The notes: generated from the sequence alone by a model not told the origin. A stretch of 8,391 bases of DNA from an uncultured Slackia sp. (GCA_900553655.1 USEQ01000045.1:1-8391); one strand, 5' to 3'. Positions 1 through 6,677 are shown, counted from the stretch's first letter. Numbers and translations are program-made.

Positions 1-1534
1 GAAATGCCGCCGCCCTATCCATGGCCGCAGCAGCGTGCGCTTCCGTTGCGGGAGGAACGACCGCAGGCGAAGCCTGCGATGAAGCGGAGCGCTGGTCGAG
101 CGGACGAAATCCCCCCGACGCAGGAGGAACCGACGCCTGCATCTGCGACGACGCCTGAGATTGCGAAGCGTCGCGGCGAGCAGAACCATCCGACGCAAAG
201 GCCGAAGAGACGGGCATCGCTGCAGGACCGGAAGGCCCTTCACCGAACGGACGAGACGCGCCGCCGGACGAACCCGAATCGCGCATTGAAGAGACCGAGC
301 CCGCAGGAGGTCGGACCGAAGGAATCTCTGCAGACTCAAGGGACCGCGTATCCCCAATGCCACTCGCGGCCGAGGAAGAAAGCGAACCGGATGCAACAAG
401 CTGCTCAAGGATGGCGACACGCGCTGCGAGCGCTTCGAGAGTCAGGTCGCTTTCGGGGCGAACCATGCGCGTCAGGGATATTTCGAAAGAAAGACGGGGA
501 TTGGTCGATGTACGCAATTCGTTGTTCAAATCTCCCAGAACGCGCAATACATACGACAACCTGTCAACTCCGAAAGCCTGGGCTTCCGCAGCCATGGAGG
601 CGCGAGAAGCCTGAGGGGCGTCTACCGCAAGGGCACCGTCAGTCAGACACAGCACGTAGAGATCGCGCATATAGGCGGCCAGGTCGCGGGCGAACCGCGC
701 AAGATCGGCTCCGGTCTCAACGTACTCGGAAAGCCAGGTGAAGCACATGGCGGCATCACGCTTTGCAATACCGTTCACGATCGTCGAAATATCGGTTGCG
801 TCGATGGAACCGAGGACGCTTTGCGCGACCTCGAGCGTCACCTTTCCGCCGCCGAAGGCAATCAGCTGCTCGAGGGTCGTGAGCGCGTCGCGCATTCCGC
901 CTTGCGCGCGATGCGCGGCAAGATCGAGCGCGTCGCCTTCGAATTCCACCCCTTCGGCCACGCACACCGCACCAAGACGCGATACGATTTCGTCGTTAGA
1001 AAGACGATGGAAGTCGAAACGCTGGCAACGCGAATGGATGGTTTCGGGGACCTTCTGGGGGTCTGTGGTGCACAGGACGAAAACGACATGGCTCGGCGGC
1101 TCTTCGAGCGTCTTAAGGAGCGCATTGAACGCCGCCGTTGACAGCATGTGGACCTCGTCGATGATATAAATCTTGTAACGCCCGCGCGTGGGAGCGTACT
1201 GAACGCGCCCGATGATTTCTTCGCGCACGTTCTCTACGCCCGTACGGCTTGCGGCGTCCAGCTCGTTGACGTCGGGGTGATTGCCCTCGGCAATAGCGAG
1301 ACACTGCTCGCACGTGCCATCGGGCGAAGGCGTGGGGCCGTGCTCGCACAGAAGCGCCTTGGCCAGCAAGCGAGCCGTGGTTGTTTTGCCTGTGCCCCGC
1401 GGTCCGCAAAACAGATACGCATGACTGACCTTGTCGGACTCGATGGCGTTTTTTAACGTGCGTTCGATATGAGTCTGCCCCACCACGTCCTCGAACGTCT
1501 GCGGACGATACTTTCTATACAGTGCCTCTGCCAT
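1..1534 (-). CDS. dnaX: DNA polymerase III subunit gamma/tau (clamp loader ATPase), 3' end outside window
   Basis: The AAA+ clamp-loader subunit opens and loads the beta sliding clamp at primed sites and ties together the replicative polymerase. I translated this frame from the ATG at 1534; 511 codons are visible with no stop, so the C-terminus lies beyond base 1. It opens MAEALYRKYRPQTFEDVVGQ, the family signature. Walker A GPRGTGKT is at residues 44-51, Walker B YIIDE at 123-127, and the SRC arginine-finger motif at 168-170. The zinc knuckle keeps C63, C75 and C78, but the fourth ligand position (72) is Asp. From about residue 395 the protein becomes Ser/Ala/Pro-rich, the usual low-complexity linker before the tau part. 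No A-rich slippery heptamer is visible, so a separate gamma made by frameshifting is not indicated. GGAG lies 10 bases before the ATG and a TATAAT promoter lies upstream. Confidence 0.97.
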   Translation of the reverse strand, partial: MAEALYRKYRPQTFEDVVGQTHIERTLKNAIESDKVSHAYLFCGPRGTGKTTTARLLAKALLCEHGPTPSPDGTCEQCLAIAEGNHPDVNELDAASRTGVENVREEIIGRVQYAPTRGRYKIYIIDEVHMLSTAAFNALLKTLEEPPSHVVFVLCTTDPQKVPETIHSRCQRFDFHRLSNDEIVSRLGAVCVAEGVEFEGDALDLAAHRAQGGMRDALTTLEQLIAFGGGKVTLEVAQSVLGSIDATDISTIVNGIAKRDAAMCFTWLSEYVETGADLARFARDLAAYMRDLYVLCLTDGALAVDAPQASRASMAAEAQAFGVDRLSYVLRVLGDLNNELRTSTNPRLSFEISLTRMVRPESDLTLEALAARVAILEQLVASGSLSSSAASGIGDTRSLESAEIPSVRPPAGSVSSMRDSGSSGGASRPFGEGPSGPAAMPVSSAFASDGSARRDASQSQASSQMQASVPPASGGFRPLDQRSASSQASPAVVPPATEAHAAAAMDRAAAF

Positions 1535-1579
1535 AGCGTTGCGTCTCCGATTCCCCTCGTTCGCACAAGTGTTTACGAC

Positions 1580-1585
1580 ATTATA
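1580..1585 (-). promoter_or_regulatory. Putative dnaX promoter, -10 box
   Basis: The minus strand reads a perfect TATAAT here, preceded by a T-rich stretch, about 46 bases before the dnaX ATG. Transcription would start near 1573 and give a leader of about 40 bases. No good -35 hexamer stands 16-18 bases upstream (the best there is GCGTTT), so the -10 match carries the call. Confidence 0.55.
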
Positions 1586-1720
1586 AAAGATAGAAAACGG
1601 CGAAACGCATTCGCCACAGAACCGCTTGAAGCCGCCCGTCAGACCCTCCGCATCGCATGCACCGCCGCCCCACGCCGTGCATACCGCCATCTGCGCCGGA
1701 AAGCGCATGCGCCGCAACGC

Positions 1721-1754
1721 AAAAGCCGCCGCGCATCATCGAGCGCGACGGCTT
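1721..1754 (-). terminator. Rho-independent terminator downstream of the dedA-family gene
   Basis: On the minus strand AAGCCGTCGCGC (1754-1743) pairs with GCGCGGCGGCTT (1734-1723) across an 8-base loop. All 12 positions pair if one G-U wobble is allowed, and a short TTTT follows. It starts about 30 bases after the dedA stop. In the plus direction the same site has a mismatch and no adjacent T run, so it serves the minus strand. The remaining bases to 1586 hold nothing I can identify. Confidence 0.7.
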
Positions 1755-1785
1755 CGTCGGTCATTTTTATTAGAAAGAACGAGAA

Positions 1786-2454
1786 CTAAGCCTGATCCTT
1801 CTTTTTCTTACGAGAGTTCATTGCAGCCTTGATGGCGCCAATAATCGCCGGCGCCACGGAAACGGCCACGATACCGAGCACGATGACCTCGAAATGCTCC
1901 TGGACAAACGAAATGCCGCCGAAGAAGTATCCCACCAGCACGAACGAAGTGACCCATGAAACACCGCCAATAACGTTGAACAAGGTGAACTTGCCGAAGT
2001 TCATGTGGCCGGTGCCGGCGATAAACGGCGCGAAGGTACGGAAAAACGGCATGAAGCGCGTAATGACGATGGTCAGACCGCCGTATTTTGCGAAGAAGTG
2101 ATCGAGCTTGGCCATGCGCTCCGGGGTCAGGGCTTTCACCTTACCCGAGTCGATGATGCGCGAGCCAAAAAACCGAGCGATCCAGTAATTGGACGTATTG
2201 CCCAGAATGGCAGCCGCATAAAAGACGAACAATGTCGCCCACACATTGAGGCCGCCGCCGTCGGCCGAGAACACGCCCGCAGCGAACAACAAGGAATCGC
2301 CAGGCAAAAACGGGAAGAATACCAGACCCGTTTCAACAAAGACGATCAAAAAGAGGGGGCTGTAGACCCACAGCGGTCCCAACGCCACAATCCAACCAGC
2401 GATAGCGCCGCGGGGATCGGAGAGAAGGTCCATGAAGAACTGAATGATTTCCAA
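1786..2454 (-). CDS. DedA/VTT-family inner membrane protein
   Basis: DedA-family (VTT/SNARE-associated) proteins are multi-pass membrane proteins; several members recycle or flip undecaprenyl phosphate and related lipids, and loss affects envelope integrity. The frame carries both family hallmarks: ETGLVFFPFLPGDSLLFAAG near the N-terminus, and a TRFMPFFRTFAPFIAGTG stretch with the conserved Arg-containing reentrant segment. Several hydrophobic segments lie around these and the tail is Lys-rich (SRKKKKDQA). I chose the TTG at 2454 (222 residues) because AAAGG lies 6 bases before it and the protein then starts with the usual short IIQFFMDLL lead-in. The frame is open to a GTG at 2505 (17 extra residues) that has no visible ribosome binding site; an ATG at 2433 also lacks one. 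The stop is TAG. Which lipid this paralogue handles cannot be read from the sequence. Confidence 0.93.
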   Translation of the reverse strand: MEIIQFFMDLLSDPRGAIAGWIVALGPLWVYSPLFLIVFVETGLVFFPFLPGDSLLFAAGVFSADGGGLNVWATLFVFYAAAILGNTSNYWIARFFGSRIIDSGKVKALTPERMAKLDHFFAKYGGLTIVITRFMPFFRTFAPFIAGTGHMNFGKFTLFNVIGGVSWVTSFVLVGYFFGGISFVQEHFEVIVLGIVAVSVAPAIIGAIKAAMNSRKKKKDQA

Positions 2455-2540
2455 GACAGGCCTTTCGAATGAGGGATACCGAAGCAACCGCCCGAAGAAA
2501 TGCACAGTCGACGAAGACGGTCGCGTGATGACGCATCATG

Positions 2541-2575
2541 AAAACAGCCCGAGAATCCCAATCGCGCAGGGCTGT
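2541..2575 (-). terminator. Possible terminator or attenuator between ffs and the dedA-family gene
   Basis: On the minus strand ACAGCCC (2575-2569) pairs with GGGCTGT (2550-2544) over an 18-base loop, followed directly by TTTT. This could end the ffs transcript. The stem is short and the loop long, so the call is tentative. The 5' arm is shared with an upstream hairpin (2571-2591). Confidence 0.4.
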
Positions 2576-2591
2576 GCGCAAGACGCACAGC
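2571..2591 (-). repeat. Perfect 8-bp hairpin overlapping the putative terminator
   Basis: GCTGTGCG and CGCACAGC are perfect inverted repeats around a 5-base loop. The arm at 2571-2578 overlaps the first arm of the terminator-like stem, so the two RNA structures exclude one another, as antiterminator and terminator do in attenuators. No leader peptide or recognisable riboswitch core was found beside it. Confidence 0.5.
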
Positions 2592-2653
2592 TGCGACGAG
2601 ACAGGACGTCTCAGGCCGTAACAGAGTCGAGATGCGTTTGCCACGAAGGCTTC

Positions 2654-2760
2654 AGTGCAACGGATAGGCATGGGCGCTCGTCAGCGGGCCCTTATGGCTG
2701 CTTCCTCCCGGACCTGACCAGGTTCGAACCATGGCGCCGCCCAGGCCCATCCGTGGCACT
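2654..2760 (-). ncRNA. ffs: Signal recognition particle RNA, small bacterial (4.5S) type
   Basis: SRP RNA binds Ffh and directs ribosomes making membrane or secreted proteins to the translocon. The conserved apical domain reads GGTCAGGTCCGGGAGGAAGC plus AGCC on the minus strand (2719-2696). It differs from the E. coli core mainly in the tetraloop, GGGA instead of GGAA; both fit GNRA. The flanks fold into the expected long rod: AGTGC-ACGGAT at one end pairs with ATCCGT-GCACT at the other, and GGCC.TGGGCG pairs with CGCCCATGCC. I set the ends from this outer stem (about 107 nt, no Alu domain); true 5' and 3' ends may differ by several bases. Confidence 0.95.
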
Positions 2761-2776
2761 GGTTTTCGACAGAGGA

Positions 2777-2782
2777 AGTATA
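2777..2782 (-). promoter_or_regulatory. ffs: Putative ffs promoter, -10 box
   Basis: TATACT on the minus strand stands about 17 bases before the paired 5' end of the SRP RNA, predicting a start near 2770. At a 17-base spacing the -35 position (2800-2805) reads TTTCGA, a poor match, so the promoter may depend on an activator or on upstream sequence. Confidence 0.55.
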
Positions 2783-2795
2783 CCCGAAATGCACC

Positions 2796-2836
2796 CCCGT
2801 CGAAAAGCCGTCACGAAACCGTCACGTATCGACGGG
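2796..2836. repeat. Inverted repeat enclosing two 8-bp direct repeats upstream of ffs
   Basis: CCCGTCGA (2796-2803) and TCGACGGG (2829-2836) are perfect inverted repeats. Inside lie two exact direct copies of CCGTCACG at 2808-2815 and 2819-2826, offset by 11 bp, about one helical turn. They sit just upstream of the ffs -35 position and after the stop of the last kinase gene. The layout suits a tandem-binding regulator; the protein is unknown. Confidence 0.5.
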
Positions 2837-2878
2837 AACGAGCCGAACCGCAGCAAGCCGTCGCCCAATCAGACGATC

Positions 2879-3754
2879 TCACAGTGGTTCGCAACCAAAT
2901 GCCACTCCATAGCACGTCGAAGCAAAGAAGAACACGACCAATGCAGCAGAAGTCTTTTCCAACGCCGCTTCGAGACACGAAACGGCCTCCGCGCATGACG
3001 AAAAGCGCATCTTCGGCTCGGGTTGGACGCAGCGCGCAAGCCAACGCCCGAGAACCGTGTCCGGGATATCCTCGGGAGAGGCGAACAGGCTGCCCCATCG
3101 CGCACGAATCACCGTGCGAGCAATGGCGTACACGTCGCTCGCCTTGCTCCACGAGCCGCCCACGTGCGCCTCGGGAGACTCGTATCCGCTGGTCAGACAC
3201 AGGTCATCTCCTCTTTCCGCGGCTTCGACGGTACATGCGGTGCCGAAATCTATCAGATAGACCCCTTCGCTGCCGAGAACCACGTTGCCAGGATGAACGT
3301 CGCGGTGAAGCACCCCGCAACGCTGCACCTGCGCCCCCGCACGCATGACTTCATACGCAAGATACGCCGCCTGAAATTCGCTCGGGGTCTTTTTACGAAC
3401 CTCAAGCACATCAGCGAGCGTAACCCCTTCGAGACGCTGCATCTCGAGACATGCGCGCTCATGAATCTCCGTTCGCCTCGAAGCGTACACCGTGCGCAAC
3501 GCATATGGCTTCGGCACGCACGAACATCCTCGCATGGCAAGCAGCGTGAGAACGTCGTATTCGCAACGCAGCATGGCATCGGAAGAACACGGACCCGCCT
3601 CGGTGGGTCTTGTGCAACCCTCCCCGCGCGAGGCGCCCTTACGCTCGTCCGAGACCTTCAGTACCACCGTTGAGAGACGCTCGTCGTCATAAGCCCTGTA
3701 CACGCTTGCATTCCCGCCTTTGACAGCACCTGCCGTATCATCCATGTAGAGCAT
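2879..3754 (-). CDS. Hanks-type serine/threonine protein kinase, apparently intact
   Basis: This is a complete small kinase of 291 residues that should phosphorylate Ser/Thr on partner proteins. A Gly-rich loop (GGNASVY, 13-19) is followed by the ATP-anchoring Lys33 in VLKV, a candidate C-helix Glu65, catalytic HRDVHPGN (150-157) with the base Asp152, DFG at 169-171, SGYESPE (APE equivalent) at 189-195, and SDVYAI with the F-helix Asp207. The hydrophobic end VVFFFASTCYGVAF (about 273-286) could be a C-terminal membrane anchor. The ATG at 3754 lies 3 bases after the stop of the broken membrane gene, with AAGGGA upstream; an ATG three codons on is an alternative start. It is the last gene of the cluster and the only one of its three kinases with every catalytic element in one frame. 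It lacks extracellular sensor domains such as PASTA. Substrate unknown. Confidence 0.9.
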   Translation of the reverse strand: MLYMDDTAGAVKGGNASVYRAYDDERLSTVVLKVSDERKGASRGEGCTRPTEAGPCSSDAMLRCEYDVLTLLAMRGCSCVPKPYALRTVYASRRTEIHERACLEMQRLEGVTLADVLEVRKKTPSEFQAAYLAYEVMRAGAQVQRCGVLHRDVHPGNVVLGSEGVYLIDFGTACTVEAAERGDDLCLTSGYESPEAHVGGSWSKASDVYAIARTVIRARWGSLFASPEDIPDTVLGRWLARCVQPEPKMRFSSCAEAVSCLEAALEKTSAALVVFFFASTCYGVAFGCEPL

Positions 3755-3757
3755 GAC

Positions 3758-4110
3758 CTATCCCTTCTGCAGCAAAAGGTTGACACGTTCGAGGGCGCCG
3801 TCCGTGTATCCGGCTCCGGCGCAAAGCATCGCTTGCACCGTATCCGGGGCGGCGTAGACGGCATACATTGCGGCATCGGAATATCCCAGCAACAAAGCGG
3901 TCGCCGCGATGCTCGCAAACGAGAACCACCGTCCGAACAAGGCGGACCCGCAGCCAAGGCGCAGCAAATGAGCGCGCATTCTTTCAAGTCGGCCGTTTCG
4001 ACGAACGCAACGGTGCTATCAAACGAAAGGGCGCCAAGACAAAACAGAGCAACCGCGGCGGGAAAAGCCACACCGACAACCCTCGCCAATCCAACCAGAA
4101 CCCTCGTCAT
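3758..4110 (-). pseudogene. Small membrane protein broken by a one-base frameshift
   Basis: An ATG at 4110 has a strong ribosome binding site (GGGGGAAGG, 6-base spacer). From it one frame gives a hydrophobic helix (VLVGLARVVGVAFPAAVALF), an acidic loop and the start of a second helix (ECALICCALAAG), then turns into non-protein-like Arg/Pro/Cys-rich sequence. A second frame continues sensibly from SALFGRWFSFASIAATALLLG through a third helix to LERVNLLLQKG and a TAG at 3758. Adding one G to the GGG run (complement of 3947-3949) joins them as AAG-SALFG, giving a protein of about 117 residues with roughly three membrane segments. Its first frame is continuous with the kinase C-lobe upstream, so it may once have been the membrane tail of that kinase. 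I do not recognise the family. Confidence 0.6.
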
Positions 4111-4299
4111 GAAAGACCTTCCCCCGTCATACAACTCGTCCAACAAGTCGCCAAGCGCCAAAGCGTACTCCGAGGCCGCGGGAACAACCTTTCCGTCGCC
4201 CGCGAACGACCTCATGAAAAGCGACTCCAAGTCCTTGCCGACAGACGAAAGCTCCGCGCCCGGGCGTTCGAGGAAGGCGAACGTGCGGCTTTTCGCATT
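4111..4299 (-). pseudogene. Orphaned C-lobe of the upstream kinase, beyond its stop codon
   Basis: Directly after the TAA at 4302-4300 the same frame continues with NAKSRTFAFLERPGAEL, then VGKDLESLFMRSF, then ALALGDLLDEL. This matches the end of kinase domains of this type, in which a helix reading like LF.RAF precedes a closing helix with a repeated Leu pattern. There is no start with a convincing ribosome binding site in it, so it is probably untranslated unless the stop is read through. It runs without a stop into the ATG at 4110. Confidence 0.6.
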
Positions 4300-4971
4300 T
4301 TATTGACGGCACTGCGCCGGAGGAACGTCCGACTGCCCGCCATCGAGAGGATGCACGCCGAAAAGCAGCTCGAACACCGCACATGCCAGCAGGAAATCAT
4401 CGCTGCGCGATGTGAGGAAATGCGTCCCAAGATTGCCGCGGTCGATCATTTCAAGCGACTTCTCGCGACTCTCCGTCGTGGGGTAGCACACGCCCTCCTC
4501 ATCGTCTTTGATCTGGAAGGAATCGGGGTCTATGGCCACCACCTTGCTGCGGCGCCCCCAGGAAACGACGAAGTTGGAAAGGGACAAATCCCCCATCACA
4601 ATGCCGCTTTTATGCAAGTCGTCGACGATGATGCAAACCTCGAACGCATACCTGGCGCGATCGACGAACGAAACGTCCTCATCGTGGCTTACTTCGTCAA
4701 GGCCGCGCCCGACGATACGATTCATGGTATAGCCTGCCCACGACCCGTCCTCGAACATATCGTCGAGAGGCCAGGCGACCGACGCCTCGCATGCCGTGGC
4801 GAGCTTTCGTTCGCACGCCACCTTCTTGCGGCGGCGCTCCGTGCGAGATTGGGCCTTAAAGACCTTCACGGCCTTTTTCCCTCCGAGCGCCGCATACACC
4901 GACCCGCGTCCCCCGCGGCCGATTTCCTCCCCCAAGGCAACCGAGGCGCCCGTCTCCGTCTTCAGCTCCAT
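4300..4971 (-). CDS. Protein kinase of the GD...N / DPDSF type, truncated by an in-frame TAA
   Basis: The 223 readable residues carry a Gly-rich loop GRGGRGSV (18-25), Lys36 in AVKVF, a catalytic loop MGDLSLSNFVV with Asp128 and Asn133, and DPDSFQI (148-154) in place of DFG. The N-terminal part of the C-lobe follows (LTSRSDDFLLACAVFELLFGVHPLDGG). The GDL..SNF and DpDSFq motifs mark the kinase branch that often travels with vWA and PP2C partners. The start is firm: ATGGAGCTGA overlaps the PP2C stop, with GAAGGGGG upstream. Translation ends at PPAQCRQ-TAA, before the last helices of the domain, whose sequence continues in frame after the stop. The catalytic core is present, but a kinase missing its closing helices is likely unstable. 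One base change (CAA to TAA) would explain it. Confidence 0.8.
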   Translation of the reverse strand: MELKTETGASVALGEEIGRGGRGSVYAALGGKKAVKVFKAQSRTERRRKKVACERKLATACEASVAWPLDDMFEDGSWAGYTMNRIVGRGLDEVSHDEDVSFVDRARYAFEVCIIVDDLHKSGIVMGDLSLSNFVVSWGRRSKVVAIDPDSFQIKDDEEGVCYPTTESREKSLEMIDRGNLGTHFLTSRSDDFLLACAVFELLFGVHPLDGGQSDVPPAQCRQ

Positions 4972-5645
4972 GGCAATGCCCCCTTCTTCGCAGCCCGACG
5001 CACGACCGCCTTCCTTCCCGCCGTCTCGCCCGAAGCGCAAGCCGGCAGCCCGATGCGCCTTTTCCGCAGCACAAAAGCAGATGGATACGCATCCGCTTCG
5101 CCTCTTTCGGCCTCATGCCGAGCCCGGCAGAGCGGAAGCGGGACGTATTCGCTCCACGCGTCGCCTTCTTCAGCCGGCTCATCGCGCAAAAGCCCTGCCG
5201 CATCGCCTTCGCAAAACGGCCGCTCGCAATCGCAGCGAAGAAAAGCGAGTCGAAGCGTCGAAAGTCGCACATCATCCGACGCCGCGATGCAGACCGTCCT
5301 ATCGTCGGAAACCGTGGAAAACGGCGTCGACCCCGTGGCATCCAACGAGGCGAACAAGGCGTCGGCATCACGACAGGCGCCCTGTTGAACATCGGGAAAC
5401 GCAGCGGCGAACGCTCGGATCGCTTCCGGCGTCGCAACGACGCACCCACCGTCGTCGACCTTCGACATGCAATCGAACAATCCGTCAGTCGCCAACATGA
5501 AGCCCGCCACATTCTCGAGCCCTCAGAAAGTCCACGAATCACAATCCAAAACGCCGTTCGTCAAGTTGACGTTTTCACCTTTCTGAGGCTGTGCGGCCAC
5601 AGCGAACGAACCGTCCTTGAGGCAGACGAAAAGCCCGCCATCACC
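4962..5645 (-). pseudogene. PP2C-type protein phosphatase remnant: N-terminus missing, in-frame TGA
   Basis: PP2C enzymes remove phosphate from Ser/Thr using two metal ions. One frame runs from GDGGLFVCLKDG through KGENVNLTNGVL, hits TGA at 5525-5523, and resumes with GLENVAGFMLATDGLFDCM and later SDDRTVCIAA. GDG, TDGLFD and DDRTV are the middle and late PP2C motifs in the right order. The early part, with the DGxGG metal motif (normally some 80-100 residues), is absent: the frame begins exactly at the vWA stop. The longest translatable piece starts at a GTG at 5510 (182 residues). The C-terminus extends about 110 residues past DDRTV, is Cys/Arg-rich and is not recognised; it ends by overlapping the kinase ATG at 4971. 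Without its first metal ligands it should be inactive. Confidence 0.72.
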
Positions 5646-6603
5646 TCACGATCGCATAGCGCTCAGGGTCGATTTCGACAACGTCTTCGCAGGCCACGGG
5701 GTCTATGCTTCCTCGATAGACGATCGAGGGAGAACCCGACCGGCTTGACGAGGCGCCGCCGATGATGTCGCAGGCAGTCCTCCAGCAAGCGATATCGTCG
5801 TAGGTCTCCCCTTTGTAGCGGATCGCGTGAGGCACTTCGTGGTACGAACCCTGCTCGAACAAAAAGCTCGTCGGACCCAATTCTTTGAGAATGTCGTCGT
5901 GGGCGTTGCCCATGCCTATAGCGAACGTGGTGGTCTTGCGCGTTTCGTTGCGTTCTGCTATTTCGCGAACCAAGGTGCGGGAGAGCGGCTGGCGGTTGCC
6001 GTGGCAATCGGTGGGACGACCGTCAGTCACCACCACGACCAGGCTTCCGACACGAGGGCGGCGGGGGTAAGCGCCGTCCTGCTCGCGCTTCAGCTCATCG
6101 GTCTTGTCGAAAACGTCGCGCATGGCGTCTTCGAACATGGTCACGCCTGCGGCCTGAGGCGCGCGATAGTGCAGTCTTTTCGCCTCGTCGAGAGAAGTGA
6201 AGGGAAGAATCTCTTTCACGCCGCTCGAAAAAGCTGCAATTCGAACGTTGTAGCGATAGCCCTTCGACGCCTGCGTGACAGAAAGCGCGGAGAATATGGC
6301 CTGCAGCCCCTCTGAGAACACGTAGTCAAGGGCGCTTTGCGGCATGGATTTCGACGCGTCGAAAAGAAGCGTCACGTTCGCCTCCCAAGGAAGCACTCCG
6401 AAGCGCGAGGCGCGCGAATCGACCGCTTCCCGCCCGCCTTCCCAAGAAGTTCCTGCCGCAAACGGCGAGGTCGAGGCAACGCTTCCTCTCGAAATGACCC
6501 GAGTCTTTGAGAAAGCGTGCGTCGGCATGTCCGAAAAACCGCCGCGGCTTGTACGGCCGCCCGACCCCGAAAACACCCTCGTAACCCTGTCGGCGAACAT
6601 CAT
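5641..6603 (-). CDS. vWA-domain protein with complete MIDAS (TerY-like)
   Basis: Von Willebrand A domains bind ligands through a metal ion and often scaffold phospho-signalling or metal-stress complexes; TerY is the best known relative. In 320 residues, a Ser/Gly-rich N-terminal 70 with possible phosphosites precedes the domain. All MIDAS elements are visible: FDASKSM (D82, S84, S86), GVTMFEDA (T155) and VVVVTDGRPTD (D194), then TFAIGMGN as the late strand. The domain ends near GGASSSRSG; about 30 residues follow, including CEDVVEIDPERYAIVR, which could be a normal tail or a scrap of a lost PP2C N-terminus. I chose the ATG at 6603 (an ATG-ATG pair) because AAAGGAAG lies just upstream; a longer form to 6684 has no such support. 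The stop touches the PP2C remnant, which fits a vWA-phosphatase-kinase operon. Confidence 0.85.
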   Translation of the reverse strand: MMFADRVTRVFSGSGGRTSRGGFSDMPTHAFSKTRVISRGSVASTSPFAAGTSWEGGREAVDSRASRFGVLPWEANVTLLFDASKSMPQSALDYVFSEGLQAIFSALSVTQASKGYRYNVRIAAFSSGVKEILPFTSLDEAKRLHYRAPQAAGVTMFEDAMRDVFDKTDELKREQDGAYPRRPRVGSLVVVVTDGRPTDCHGNRQPLSRTLVREIAERNETRKTTTFAIGMGNAHDDILKELGPTSFLFEQGSYHEVPHAIRYKGETYDDIACWRTACDIIGGASSSRSGSPSIVYRGSIDPVACEDVVEIDPERYAIVR

Positions 6604-6667
6604 GGCTCTTCCTTTCTTCGAAACCCGCCTTGCTGGCGCATATCGTAAAAGGAGAGAACGAAAGCGA

Positions 6668-6677
6668 ATTGCGCAAT
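6668..6677. repeat. Perfect palindrome ATTGCGCAAT in the gap before the vWA gene
   Basis: The 93-base gap between the SEL1-type gene and the vWA gene contains this 10-bp palindrome. It could be an operator or simply chance. I see no convincing promoter pair beside it. Confidence 0.3.

Noticed and set aside
4..741. 245-residue plus-strand open frame at the left edge
   Set aside because: It lies wholly antisense to dnaX, which has unmistakable motifs, and its composition is low-complexity Arg/Pro/Thr.
2598..2612. Short hairpin GAGAC-AGGAC-GTCTC as an ffs terminator
   Set aside because: The stem is only 5 bp and no T run follows on either strand.
2333..2671. Possible 112-residue minus-strand gene between dedA and ffs
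   Set aside because: It overlaps the start of dedA, runs into the SRP RNA, has no ribosome binding site or recognisable protein character, and includes the hairpin region.
3868..5388. 506-residue open frame on the plus strand
   Set aside because: It is antisense to the kinase and PP2C frames, has an Arg/Ala/Pro/His-rich composition with no domain motifs, and is explained by third-position GC bias. The minus frames carry clear kinase and PP2C motifs.
4300..5525. Stop-codon reassignment to explain the TAA and TGA within genes
   Set aside because: Both TAA and TGA act as normal stops elsewhere in the window (SEL1 gene TAA; vWA and last kinase TGA), and separate frameshifts and deletions are present as well. 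Gene decay explains the data more simply.
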